Shown one piece after another: positions 1 to 41,805 of a DNA stretch of 64,000 nucleotides (position 1 is the first letter of the stretch; each line of letters starts with the position of its first letter). Made by a program: the position numbers and the translations under genes. This stretch comes from Prochilodus magdalenae. Its lineage: Eukaryota > Chordata > Actinopteri > Characiformes > Prochilodontidae. Below the pieces are notes generated by a model, which had not been told where the DNA came from, ran no database searches, and saw only the letters and a list, made by a program, of their open reading frames with translations. Location: assembly GCA_024036415.1 (NCBI GenBank), contig JAMWET010000522.1:186001-250000 (forward strand), written 5' to 3'.

Positions 1-309
1 AAGGCATTATGATGTTATGCTGTCACTGTTTAGCTGCTTCAGGTTGTTAACTGACTTGAGCTTCGTCACTGCTCTGCCTCACGGGGGCGCTGTAGCGGGC
101 TGGTTCACCCAGTTAGCCCTGAACTGTGACTATGAGCTGCATGTTGAAGTCCCACATGTTCACCTGCTGTCTAAAAGTGGATCGCTGGTGGACCAAGCAG
201 AGTTTAATCTGAGCGTATCAGTGAGAGACAGAGGGAGTAAATCTGCGGTCACACTCATTAACCTGCCTTCACTGGGGCCCTTACATAATCCAGCCCCCAG
301 TTTAACAGT
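1..309. other. Left-edge sequence without recognised gene
   Basis: About 300 bases of mixed composition before the pyrimidine tract. I see no coding similarity. It could belong to a neighbouring gene whose body lies outside the window. Confidence 0.4.
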
Positions 310-1280
310 CTCTCTCTACCTCCTCCAGATCTCTCTTTTTTCTCTTCCCCTCTACCCTTTTATCTCCCTCTTTTCGTCTCTTCTCCTTCTCTCTCTCTTC
401 CCCCACCTCTCTCTAGTTCTCTCTCATTCTTTTTCTCTCTTCCCCATTCCCCTCGTCTCTCTCTACCTCCCTCTCTCGCTCCTCGTCTATCCCCCTTCCC
501 CAACTCCCCTCCCCTTCTGTCCCCCTCTCTCTTCCCCAACAGCCCCCTCCTTCTCTCCCCCTCTTGTCAACGTCCCCACCCTCTTCCCCAACTCCCTCTC
601 CTTCTCTCCCCCTCTCTCTTCTCCAACTCCCCCTCTTCCCAACTACCCCCTCTCCTTCTCACCCCATCTCTTTCCCCATTTTTCCCCCTCCCTGTACCCC
701 CTCATCTCCCCCTCTCTCTTCCACATTTTCTCTCCCCCTCATCTCTCTCTACCTCAATCCTTCTCTCTCCTCATCTATCTTCCCCAACTACCCACTTTCC
801 TTCTCTGCCCCTCTCCCCCCACCAATTCCCCTCCCTCTCCCCCATTCCCCTCCATCTCGCTCCCCCAATTCCCCTCCCTATCCCACATTCCCCTCCCTCC
901 CTCTCCCAACTCCCCCTCCCCATCTCTTCCCCATTTTCTATCCCCCTCCTCCCTCTCTACCTCCCTGTCCCTCTCTCACATTTTTTCTCTCGTCTGCTCC
1001 TCTTTCTATTCCCTCTCTTCCCCAACACCCTCTTCCAATCTCTACCAAACTTACCCCAATTTTCTCTCCCCTCCCTCTCTTCCACCCTCCCCCTCTATCT
1101 CTTTCTTTCCCCTTTTTCTACCTGCTCCCTCTCTCTTTCCCCCTCCTGTTCAGTCTCCTCTGCCTTCTCTCTCCCACTTTTCTCCCTTCCTCTACCCCCT
1201 TCTCTCTTTCCCTCTGACTCTCTCTTTAACCCTTCTCTTTCTAACCCCTTCCATTATTTCTCCCCCCTTTTCTCCAGTCA
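310..1280. repeat. Pyrimidine tract of about 1 kb
   Basis: Almost only C and T on the + strand (CTCTCTTCCCC, CCCTCCCTCTC units), with very few purines. The open frames across it have serine/proline/leucine composition dictated by the repeat and are not taken as coding. Such homopurine-homopyrimidine DNA can form triplex structures. Confidence 0.9.
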
Positions 1281-1499
1281 TGTCTGCTCCTGCCTCATAC
1301 ATTTTTGGTGGTTTTCTCCTACGTGACTTTGCTCAGGAGCTGGTTTGGTTGGGTTCCTTGAGGAACTCACTGGAAGTATTTCGGTTGACTGAATGATCAT
1401 TACAGTTTGTTATGTTTAAGTGTTCTAGCGCCAGTGACGTGAAACGTGCTACAATTAACCGTTAGGGTCAAAACACAATCTCAAGTGTGAAAACTGGAG

Positions 1500-1890
1500 C
1501 AAAAAGAGGAGGCATATGAATTGACAGAGGAAAGCAAACACAACCAACCGCTGCTTCCGGGAGGCGGGAGGCGGCGGCTTTGGATTGGCTGTCGCCTAGT
1601 AATGTAAAAGACTGACAGCGCGTGGGCCATAGGAAATAGACAAAAAATTAAATTGTTTAGCGTCTAAAAAGCCAAATTCGGGAAGATTAAAACATTGATC
1701 TGTTCGTAACTCAAAAATACATATTTAACCTAAATAAATAAGTTTAACTCGTGTTGCCGTTATGCAAATCAAGGGTTACGTCAGTCTCTATGGTGACGGT
1801 CTCTCTGACAAAACCCAGCATGCGCAGGCGGGCGCGCGCAGTGCTAGCCTCAGCTGCAATGGCCGACTGGGACCGCTAAAGCAAAGGGCG
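1500..1890 (+). promoter_or_regulatory. cdk12: Probable cdk12 promoter region
   Basis: This stretch upstream of cdk12 carries a cluster of housekeeping-promoter motifs: a GC-box-like GGGAGGCGGG near 1559-1568, a reversed CCAAT box (ATTGG, 1584-1588), an octamer ATGCAAAT (1762-1769), a CRE/ATF-like TTACGTCA (1776-1783), an NRF-1-like GCATGCGCAG (1818-1827) in a GC-rich patch, and a YY1-like AATGGCCGAC (1858-1867). No TATA box stands out. The transcription start is inferred to lie near 1830-1870. The motifs are seen in the sequence; their function is inferred. Confidence 0.55.
1859..1879 (+). other. Candidate 6-codon upstream ORF (MADWDR)
   Basis: The first AUG after the NRF-1-like motif is in good context (G at -3, G at +4) and opens a 6-codon frame followed by TAA. 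It also overlaps a YY1-like motif, so the ATG may instead be just the core of a binding site. It is a uORF only if transcription starts upstream of 1859, which the sequence cannot show. Confidence 0.3.
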
Positions 1891-2252
1891 GTGGACGGTG
1901 CTGAAATCCACCAACATCGCCCTAATCATTGGCCTTGTTTTCCTTTAAGAGCTGCTAAAATAAACTGGAATAAATTCTTTACACGAATATGTGACTATTT
2001 CCGATCAATATTCAAAACTTGACAGCGATTACAGAGCCTATTAAAAAGAGAGCCAAGACAAGCTAACATGTAAACAGAAACCAACCGGCTTTCAAGTTTT
2101 GGCTTTTCAGTTTGTGGACAATAATATTCCAGAGAGTCCTGTTCATGACGGACTCGACTTGTTTCTGATTAAAAAAGAGATCGTTTCGTCCAAAAACAGC
2201 CCGCTGCTTCCTAAAAAAGGAGACTTTTCATCTTTTTGTTTTGGAGAAAGAA

Positions 2253-2286
2253 GCTAGCTAGCATGGCTAGCTAGCTAGCTTAGCCA
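2253..2286. repeat. GCTA-rich palindrome in the cdk12 5' leader
   Basis: Repeated GCTA/CTAG units around a central ATGGCTAG form a near-perfect inverted repeat, about 370 bases before the start codon. It could form a hairpin in the leader RNA or simply be an unstable GCTA microsatellite. Confidence 0.5.
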
Positions 2287-2477
2287 AAGAGACGAGGAGA
2301 AAAGTACGCAGCGTCCTGACTGTGCTTTCTTTTTTCGCAAGCTGCAAGAAACACGACATAACTGACATCTAATCCATATATTTTTTTCATTTTCATCGGT
2401 TGTTTTATTTTGGTTTTCTGGTCTGAAGAGAGGAACGCATGCTGCTCTACTTGGCCGGGGATGAATTCTGGATAAAC

Positions 2478-2592
2478 CGTGAGCACAGACTGTAAGCAGT
2501 GTGGTGGTTTGTTGTTTGTGACACTAGTAACTCTAGTTTTCTGCCAAGTTTGCTGGTTTATCTCATGTGTTATGTCTTGACTTCTACTTCAG
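2478..2592 (+). other. cdk12: Possible intron in the cdk12 5' untranslated region
   Basis: A donor-like GTGAGC at 2478 and an acceptor-like pyrimidine-rich stretch ending in CAG at 2592 bracket 115 bases just before the start codon. If spliced, the leader would join to the purine-rich stretch at 2593-2656. This rests on splice consensus only. Confidence 0.25.
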
Positions 2593-2656
2593 AGCTCCGT
2601 GTGTGGGAGAGAGAGAGAGGAGAAGAAGCTGGGCCGTGGCTGGGGTAAGGTAAGTT

Positions 2657-35009
<32,353 letters not shown>

Positions 35010-36150
35010 AGCGCTGAACAACTTTTAGCGTCTGTTTTGCTGGACAGTGACATGATTTTATCCGTCGTAGCAAAGCCTCTTTCTGTCCTGGGTTTTATTT
35101 TTGTACGCAGTTCTAAACTTCCGTTCACGTCGTGCGAACGTTTACAGAGCCAACAGATAAAGTTTCAAATGATTAACTGCTGAAGTCTGTAAAAGTTAAC
35201 CCGCATTAAAAGTTGGTTCCTTCTCCTGTAATGTTAGCGTTTCCGAGACTGTGCGGTTTTGCTACGACGGCAGCAGCTTGCTCATCACATCTGAATTATC
35301 CGGTTCTGTTCTGAAGCCACTTCACATTTATTACCATGTGAGAACGCAGAGGATGGTGCAGGTTAGAGCTTCTGGTTAGACTGTGTGAAGAAACAGTTCA
35401 GCCGAACAATGAAATGCTAATGCTGCTAACAGTGAATTCAAGTCAGTAGCCGTGAGTTAGCAACATGCTAACCTGTGGCTGTTGTTTGCGTTCATCATTA
35501 GCCATGTTGGCATGCTGCTCAAGCTGTTCCTTTCATTTCTGCAGACAGAGTCTCCTGTGTCTCTCATGCTCACTCGCCCGCACTCTATCTCTCTCTCAGC
35601 CATGTTTAATGATGTTGATGTCATCGATGCTGCGAAAGGACACAGCGATGTGCAAGTCCTGTATTTTCATCAGTTTTGCACAGCCAATGAGATGTGCTCA
35701 TGTGACTCTCCTCAGAGACGTTCAGTCTGCCCTTCAGATTAAACCTGTACGCTCTGTAACCGGCAGAGACTCTAAAGGAATCGTGGGAAGGCTGATGCTA
35801 TGAAGCGTTGAAGGTCAGTTTTGATTTGTTGTATCCATATGAAGTAATCTTTTTGTAAATAATGTGTTTTTTTTTCCCCCTTTTTCAGATTATTAAAGTA
35901 AGCTGAGTTCAACCTAATCACTGTAATAATGTATGGTGTTTTTAATAATACATCAACCACACACTCTGTGACCTCCGCAAGTTATCTAGTGAGTTAGGGA
36001 GTCCACTGCTTTCTCTTAAGTCATTCGCTTTGAAACGCTCTGTTCTAGATAGTCAGAACTGTTCACAGTGGTGATAAATGTAACACACGGGGACATTTCT
36101 CCAAATATTAATATTTAATACTGTGTAATAAAAGTTGGGTAGTGCAAAGA
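35010..36150 (+). other. cdk12: Probable cdk12 3' untranslated region
   Basis: No further coding similarity is seen after the stop. The first canonical AATAAA on this strand downstream is at 36127-36132, just before the repeat-rich interval, and would give a 3' UTR of about 1.1 kb. An earlier variant signal (ATTAAA) lies at 35889. The choice between them is a guess. Confidence 0.35.
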
Positions 36151-36412
36151 TGTTGTCCACTTAGCACTGTGCAAATTTGTGGGCTATAAGCAGACTTTAT
36201 TTGTTGACTATATTCGCCTCAGGCCATTATGCTATCTGGTGAGGTGTAAACTTCCTTAACCCACCAAAAGCTATGTTGGCATCATAGCTTCAGTTTTAAT
36301 TAGCGTTAGCTGTCATGTTAATTGGTGGAATATAATTGCATCCAGTAGTTGGGTATATAAGCCTCAAAGCTCTAGTTAATGTTAGTTAGCTACCATGCAA
36401 ATCATTCATTAC

Positions 36413-37891
36413 CTAGATAGATAGATAGATAGATAGATAGATACTTTATTGATCCCAGAGGGAAATTCAAGGCATCCAGTAGCAGGTATACAAACTATAC
36501 AGAAGTAACAACAGAAGCAAGATAGATTTGTACAAATAGAGACAATACTATATAAAGTATGAAGGTATAAAAATAGAGTCCTTAGTGTCTGTGTAAAGTG
36601 TAAAGTATAGATGGAGGTAATGGTATACCGTTTGCTAAGCAAATTAAGAAGATGGCTGTTTTCAGCCATCCAGACAGTGCAAATACGCAGTAATATAAAT
36701 AATTATCAGTGCAAAAAGTGTAAACAGTACAGAATGGAGTAGAATAATACAATATAAATAGATGTAGGGCATTTAGGAGGGCATTTAGGAGGGAGTGTGT
36801 GCAGAGATGGGGTTGTGTCCATGGAGTGACCGGAGGGAAAGAGTGTCACACACTTTTTCATCTGCTGTACTGGGAGGAGTTGAACAGTCTTATGGCCTGA
36901 GGGACAAAAGACTTCCTGAGTCTGTCTGTGGAGCAGGACTGGGACAGCAGTCTGCCACTGAATGAGCTCCTCTGCCTGATGATCGTGGTGTGCAGAGGAT
37001 TGTGAACATTGTCCATGATGTTCAGCAGCTTGTTGAGGGCTCTCCTCTCTGCCAGTGGTGTTAAGGACTCCAGCTCTAGTCCAAGCACAGAACCAGCTTT
37101 CCTCACCAGCCTGTCGAGTCGTCCAGCATCCCTCTTGCTGATACTGCCTCCCCAACACACCACAGCATAGAAGAGGACGCTGGCTACCACAGACTGGTAG
37201 AACATCAGGAGGAGTTTCTGGCAGATCCTGAAGGACCCGAGCCTCCTGAGGAAGTACAGTCTGCTCTGTGCTTTCTTGTAGACTATGTCAGTGTTTACTG
37301 ACCAGTCCAGCCTCTCGTCCAGGTGCACACCAAGGTATCTGTAGGACCTGACCACCTCCACATCAACCCCCTTGATGGAGATTGGCTGCTGAGAGGGCCT
37401 GGACCTCCTGAAGTCTATACACATCTCCTTGGTTTTGGTGATGTTCAGCTTCAGATGGTTGGTGGTGCACCACTCCACAAAGTCCTCAACCAGGCTTCTG
37501 TACTCCCTCTCCTGGCCGTTACGCACACACCCCACGATTGCAGTGTCATCAGAGAACTTCTGCATGTGGCATAACTCCGAGTTGTATTTGAAGTCCGATG
37601 TGTACAGGGTGAACAGGACTGGAGAGAGAACAGTCCCCTGTGGTGCTCCTGTGCTGCTGATCACCGTATCAGAGGAGCAGTCCCTGATCCTGACATGCTG
37701 TGGTCTCCCAGTGAGGTAGTCAGTGATCCAGGTGACCAGGTGCATGTCCACCTCCATCTTCATCAGCTTGTCTCTCAGTAGTAGGGGCTGAATGGTGTTG
37801 AAGGCACTGGAGAAGTCAAAGAACATGACCCTCACAGCTATATTAGCTATAATGGCTAATATAGCTAACAAGTAATGAATCATTAGGATAT
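36413..37891 (-). mobile_element. 5'-truncated L2-like LINE
   Basis: Minus-strand insertion with the 3' end at the left: a (TAGA)n tail at about 36414-36442, next to CTTTATTGATCCCAGAGGGA, a typical fish L2-type 3' end. A 13-bp target-site duplication AATCATTCATTAC flanks it (36400-36412 and 37892-37904). Element homology ends near 37838; between there and 37891 is an inverted copy of the neighbouring target. The endonuclease and the N-terminal part of the polymerase are missing. Confidence 0.85.
36858..37838 (-). pseudogene. LINE reverse transcriptase, C-terminal part
   Basis: An uninterrupted frame with polymerase motifs in order: MFFDFSSAFNTI (motif A), GAPQGTVLSPVLF (motif B), FSDDTAIVG (motif C, the double Asp), then LKLNITKTKEM, YRYLGVHLDERLDWS and a C-terminal SFVPQAIRLFNSS. 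The frame is intact but lacks the start, the endonuclease and early polymerase motifs, so it is a dead copy. The intact frame and good flanking duplication suggest a fairly recent insertion. Confidence 0.85.
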
Positions 37892-37922
37892 AATCATTCA
37901 TTACTTGTTAGCTATATTAGCC
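37854..37922. repeat. Perfect 27-bp inverted repeat at the LINE 5' junction
   Basis: The left arm (37854-37880) begins GGCTAATATAGCTAACAAGT and is the exact reverse complement of the right arm (37896-37922), with a 15-base spacer. The right arm is target DNA outside the LINE; the left arm lies inside the insertion. Confidence 0.95.
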
Positions 37923-38574
37923 TCAGCGCCTGTTAAGAATGGAGTTAGCTATCACGTTAAATGTGAGGTATAATCACGATTCTTGTTAGGCACATTAGCC
38001 TTTTAGCTGCTGGGAAGGTTGCAGTTAGCAACCATGCTAATTGGTGGGATTTAAGGATCCATTATTTGTTCGCTATTTTAACCACAGATTCAGTAAGGGT
38101 TAGCTGTGATGCTAACCGATGGTTAAAAGCATCTGTTACTTTATAGCTATGGTGAACTCATACCTTCAGTTAGTTACAGCTAGCCATGATGCTAATTAGT
38201 GGAATATACAAATCCATTACTTTTTAGCTATATTAGCTTCATTGGGTGTAGCCACGATGCTAAGTGGTGGGTTATAAGCTGCGATGCCTCACCAGTACAC
38301 TCATGTTGGCATTATAGCTTTAGTTTGGGTTTGCTGTTAGCCACCATGCTATTTGAAGGTTTATAAGCATCTGTTACTTATTATCCATATTAGTTCTGGG
38401 TTACAGTTAACTACCAATGTCTTTAACTTGTTAGCTACATTTGCCTCCTGGGCCTAGCCACTATGTTAGTTGTAGGGATATAAGCTTCCATACTCAAATA
38501 TGTTGGGTCATAGCTGTACTGTGGTATTAGTGTTGGCCACTATGGTATGTGGTGTGATTTGGAAACTTCTCCCG

Positions 38575-38652
38575 CTGTCTCTCTCGCTGTCGCTCTCGCT
38601 GTCTCGCGCTCTCTCTCTCTCTCTCTCTCTCGCTCGCTCGCTCGCTCTCTCA
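38575..38652. repeat. CT/CGCT microsatellite
   Basis: CTCGCTGTCG-type repeats pass into CT units and then CGCT units. No coding value. Confidence 0.9.
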
Positions 38653-39168
38653 CAGCTATTGTGCTGATCTTGCAGACACCCTCTAGTGGACACGTTAGCT
38701 GTAAGATTCTTCTGCTTTTCTCTGTTACTGTGATGGTGTGATGTGACAGTTTGAGTGCGACGTGTGTAAAGCGAAGTGTGCTGTTTTAGTTCTGTACATT
38801 TCAGTCGTGACGCAAATGAAGTCTGTGTCCTGTTTCCAGTGTGTGCTGGAGCCGCTCTGCTGCAGTATGTTTGACCCCTTTAGAAAGATTAAGCGAAATC
38901 CTCCAACACGCTTCACGTTCGCCCGAGCTCTGCTGTGGTCATCAACTCCCCTCCGACAGCAGTGCTGCAGTGGACACACTACAGAGAGTGTCCAGTTTAA
39001 ACTCCACCTGAAATCCGAACTGGCTCGCTCGCTTTAAACACAGTCAGTTGTACGTCTCCTCTCAGAGACAGAACGCTAGCTGCTCTGTAGTGTAGTGACT
39101 GCTGCCACCTCCACCACCTCCAGTCAGTCACCATGTCCACTTCCGTTCAGGACAGGACCTGTTACAGC
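38653..39168. other. Intergenic sequence without recognised gene
   Basis: About 500 bases of moderate GC between the CGCT microsatellite and the 42-bp minisatellite. Short open frames in several phases show no homology I recognise. Confidence 0.6.
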
Positions 39169-40041
39169 TGTGTTACCACACCATCTCCACCTCTCCTCTT
39201 ATTACCTTCTTGTGTTACCACACCATCTCCACCTCTTCTCTTATTACCTTCCTGTGTTACCACACCATCTCCACCTCTCCTCTGATTACCTTCTTGTGTT
39301 ACCACACCATCTCCACCTCTCCTCTTATTACCTTCTTGTGTTACCACACCATCTCCACCTCTCCTCTTATTACCCTCCTGTGTTACCACACCATCTCCAC
39401 CTCTCCTCTTATTACCCTCCTGTGTTACCACACCATCTCCACCTCCCCTTCTGTTACCTTCCTTTGTTACCACACCATCTCCACCTCCCCTCTTATTATC
39501 CTCCTGTGTTACCACACCATCTCCACCTCCCCTTCTGTTACCTTCCTTTGTTACCACACCATCTCCACCTCCCCTCTTATTACCCTCCTGTGTTACCACA
39601 CCATCTCCACCTCCACTTTTATTACCCTCCTGTGTTACCACACCATCTCCACCTCTCCTCTTATTACCCTCCTGTGTTACCACACCATCTCCACCTCTTC
39701 TCTTATTACCTTCCTGTGTTACCACACCATCTCCACCTCTTCTCTTATTACCTTCCTGTGTTACCACACCATCTCCACCTCTTCTCTTATTACCTTCCTG
39801 TGTTACCACACCATCTCCACCTCTCCTCTGGTTACCTTCTTGTGTTACCACACCATCTCCACCTCTCCTCTGGTTACCTTCTTGTGTTACCACACCATCT
39901 CCACCTCTCCTCTTATTACCCTCCTGTGTTACCACACCATCTCCACCTCTCCTCTTATTACCTTCCTGTGTTACCACACCATCTCCACCTCTCCTCTTAT
40001 TACCCTACTGTGTTACCACACCATCTCCACCTCCCCTCTGT
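39169..40041. repeat. 42-bp minisatellite, about 21 copies
   Basis: The unit is TGTGTTACCACACCATCTCC followed by ACCTCTCCTCTTATTACCTTCT. The length is a multiple of 3, so open frames with a 14-residue period run across it on both strands. Around 39430-39600 two unit types alternate (CTTCTGTTACCTTCCTTT and CCTCTTATTACCCTCCTG), a higher-order 84-bp pattern. No start or splice evidence suggests it is coding. Confidence 0.97.
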
Positions 40042-41100
40042 GGGCGTATGGTCAGCTGCTTCGTAACAGGCGTGGCAGTTGTTTCCTGACTAGAGAGATC
40101 TAGAGAGGAGAGGTTGTGTAGTTCGGCTCTGATGTCTGGCAGTGTTTGCGGTGCTTTTGGAAGGTTTGTGCTGTGCTGTGACTCTGCAAGGCAATCCGCT
40201 GATGTAGATGTGACTTGATTGGTAGATACACTCACAGGCAGGTTTATTTACTGATGACCATCTCTCTGTTTTCCTGTGAAAGAGTAGGAGAAGCAAGTGC
40301 AGTGCAGATGCTAACCAGGGCTTCGCCTCGTCTGTGTCTAAAAATGATGCATTAATTCACATTCACAACTCAAGCTTCTGTATATTAAATTAATTATGTT
40401 GTTAATATTTAACATTTTCTTTCAGATTTCCTGCTGATTGATTTTGTTCTGCTCACTTTTCACAATCCACTCAGATTCCAAGGAAAAACCTATGGCCTGC
40501 CCTCGTTTACGTCACCACCAAGTAGCTTGTTTTACATGGAAATCCATCACGCCTGGGGAAATGAAGGGTCCTGATTCAAATGTTCTATTTCATCATAATT
40601 AGTTGATTATGATCCATCAGGGTCATTTAAAGTGGTTTGGTCTGATGTACCGTTCACCACAGTGATGGTGTGTGGAACTAGACGTCCAGCTCTAAAAGCT
40701 CCCTCACAGAAAGTTACTACATGAGATGGTTATGAATACACTGCCTGATGTCTGAGATGCTGTTTATGATAGTGTGGAGAAGATTTCAGCCTTGAACTCC
40801 ATTCATGGTGGAGGGATACATGCTACAGGGTGCTGTGAGACAAAAACTAGTCCCCCAAAAAAAACATGTTGGCTCACTGCTGGTTTAGTCATTAAAATGT
40901 CTATATGTGTTTTGTAGACGTTGAGACCCCTGCTTACATCTTGTCCTCTGAATTACGCAACTTTGGTGGACTTTCGCTTTAAACGAGTTATAGGCCGGAA
41001 CCTCATTTATTGTTTTGCTGTAGGAGGTGAATTTACGTTCTGCTGCTGCCAGTGTTTATGTTTAACATCCTGCGTCGGACCGTTTGCTGAAATGAGTTAT
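40042..41100. other. Intergenic sequence upstream of ppp1r1b
   Basis: Contains a copy of dispersed repeat family B (about 40650-40930) and otherwise no recognised gene. Confidence 0.65.
40650..40930 (+). mobile_element. Dispersed repeat family B, copy 1
   Basis: Shares GGAACTAGACGTC, CCTGATGTCTGAGA, CTCCATTCATGGTGGAGGGA and TAGTCCCCCAAA blocks in the same order with 46400-46800, and in reverse with 59010-59220. A fragment at 52096-52145 leads straight into minisatellite units. No coding capacity; likely a non-autonomous DNA transposon. Confidence 0.6.
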
Positions 41101-41109
41101 TTCCCCTCG

Positions 41110-41228
<119 letters not shown>

Positions 41229-41399
41229 CGTCTGTCTGATTCTCTGTAAATCTCTCATTCACAAATAGAGGCCAGAGGAGGCTCAGCAAGCTGGATGGGA
41301 TTAACTTCTTTTTTTCTGATTACAAATCAACCTCAAAACACACACACACACACACTCTGCTCACACCCCCCACCCTCCCCCTGTAAGCTCCACCCCCTC

Positions 41400-41691
41400 T
41401 GCTTGAGCTCCGTCCTGTATGCCCCTTATTCGCTGTGTGTGCTGTAAACTAGAGGAGCAAAAGAGAAGACAGTGACATTTGGGAAAAGAAAGGAGGGAAA
41501 AGAGAGCGTGTGCACTTTCTAGTGCAGCAGAGAAAAAAAAGAACGACAAGGAAAAATAGCTTTTCTGGCAAAGTGAGTGTGAGAGAGAGAGAGAGGGGGG
41601 CATTAGAAAGTGCACTCTGGACCCCGGTGTTTGTGTTGTGTTAAGGATCTGCGGGACGTTTCTGACCGCTATAGTGTCTGTGGAGTTCACG
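41400..41691 (+). promoter_or_regulatory. ppp1r1b: Probable ppp1r1b 5' flank and leader
   Basis: The stretch before the ATG is purine-rich (GAGAGA, AAAGAAAGGAGGGAAAAGAG) and has no upstream ATG close to the start. CACCCCC/CCACCCCCT motifs lie at 41365-41400. No TATA box in a good position is obvious. The transcription start cannot be fixed from sequence alone. Confidence 0.35.
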
Positions 41692-41805
41692 ATGGAGACC
41701 TCAGGTCCCGCGGACGTCCCGGGAGAGTCGAAGGAGAGGAAGAAGATCCAGTTTGCCGTTCCCTCCACAGCACCAACACAGCTGGACCCCAGACAGGTGG
41801 AGATG
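41692..41805 (+). CDS. ppp1r1b: ppp1r1b coding exon 1: PP1-docking motif
   Basis: Codes 38 residues. METSGPADVPGESKERKKIQ is followed by [18 protein letters not shown]. Human begins [27 protein letters not shown], so this start adds about 11 residues before the docking motif. KIQF is the RVxF-type PP1-binding motif. The ATG has A at -3 and G at +4. Donor ATG|gtgagt at 41806, phase 0. Confidence 0.95.

Larger units (their letters stand above)
36150..38560. repeat. Decayed tandem repeat of roughly 80-110 bp, split by a LINE
   Basis: Many diverged copies of phrases such as TTAGCTACCATGCTAATTGG, GGTGGGATATAAGCATCCAT and TACTTGTTAGCTATATTAGC follow one another on both sides of the LINE insertion (36413-37891). 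Copies differ greatly, so the array is old. No coding content. Confidence 0.7.

Noticed and set aside
17..1396. Long + strand open frame of 459 codons, and a 217-codon frame inside it
   Set aside because: Composition is serine/proline/leucine/phenylalanine forced by a C/T-only tract. It has no domain, and two overlapping frames are both open.
36858..37901. Functional reverse transcriptase gene
   Set aside because: The frame is intact but lacks the endonuclease and N-terminal polymerase half, and its apparent first codons are target DNA beyond the element.
39095..40103. Overlapping frames of 271-323 codons on both strands
   Set aside because: These arise from the 42-bp minisatellite, whose length is a multiple of three. 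No splice, start or homology evidence supports them.
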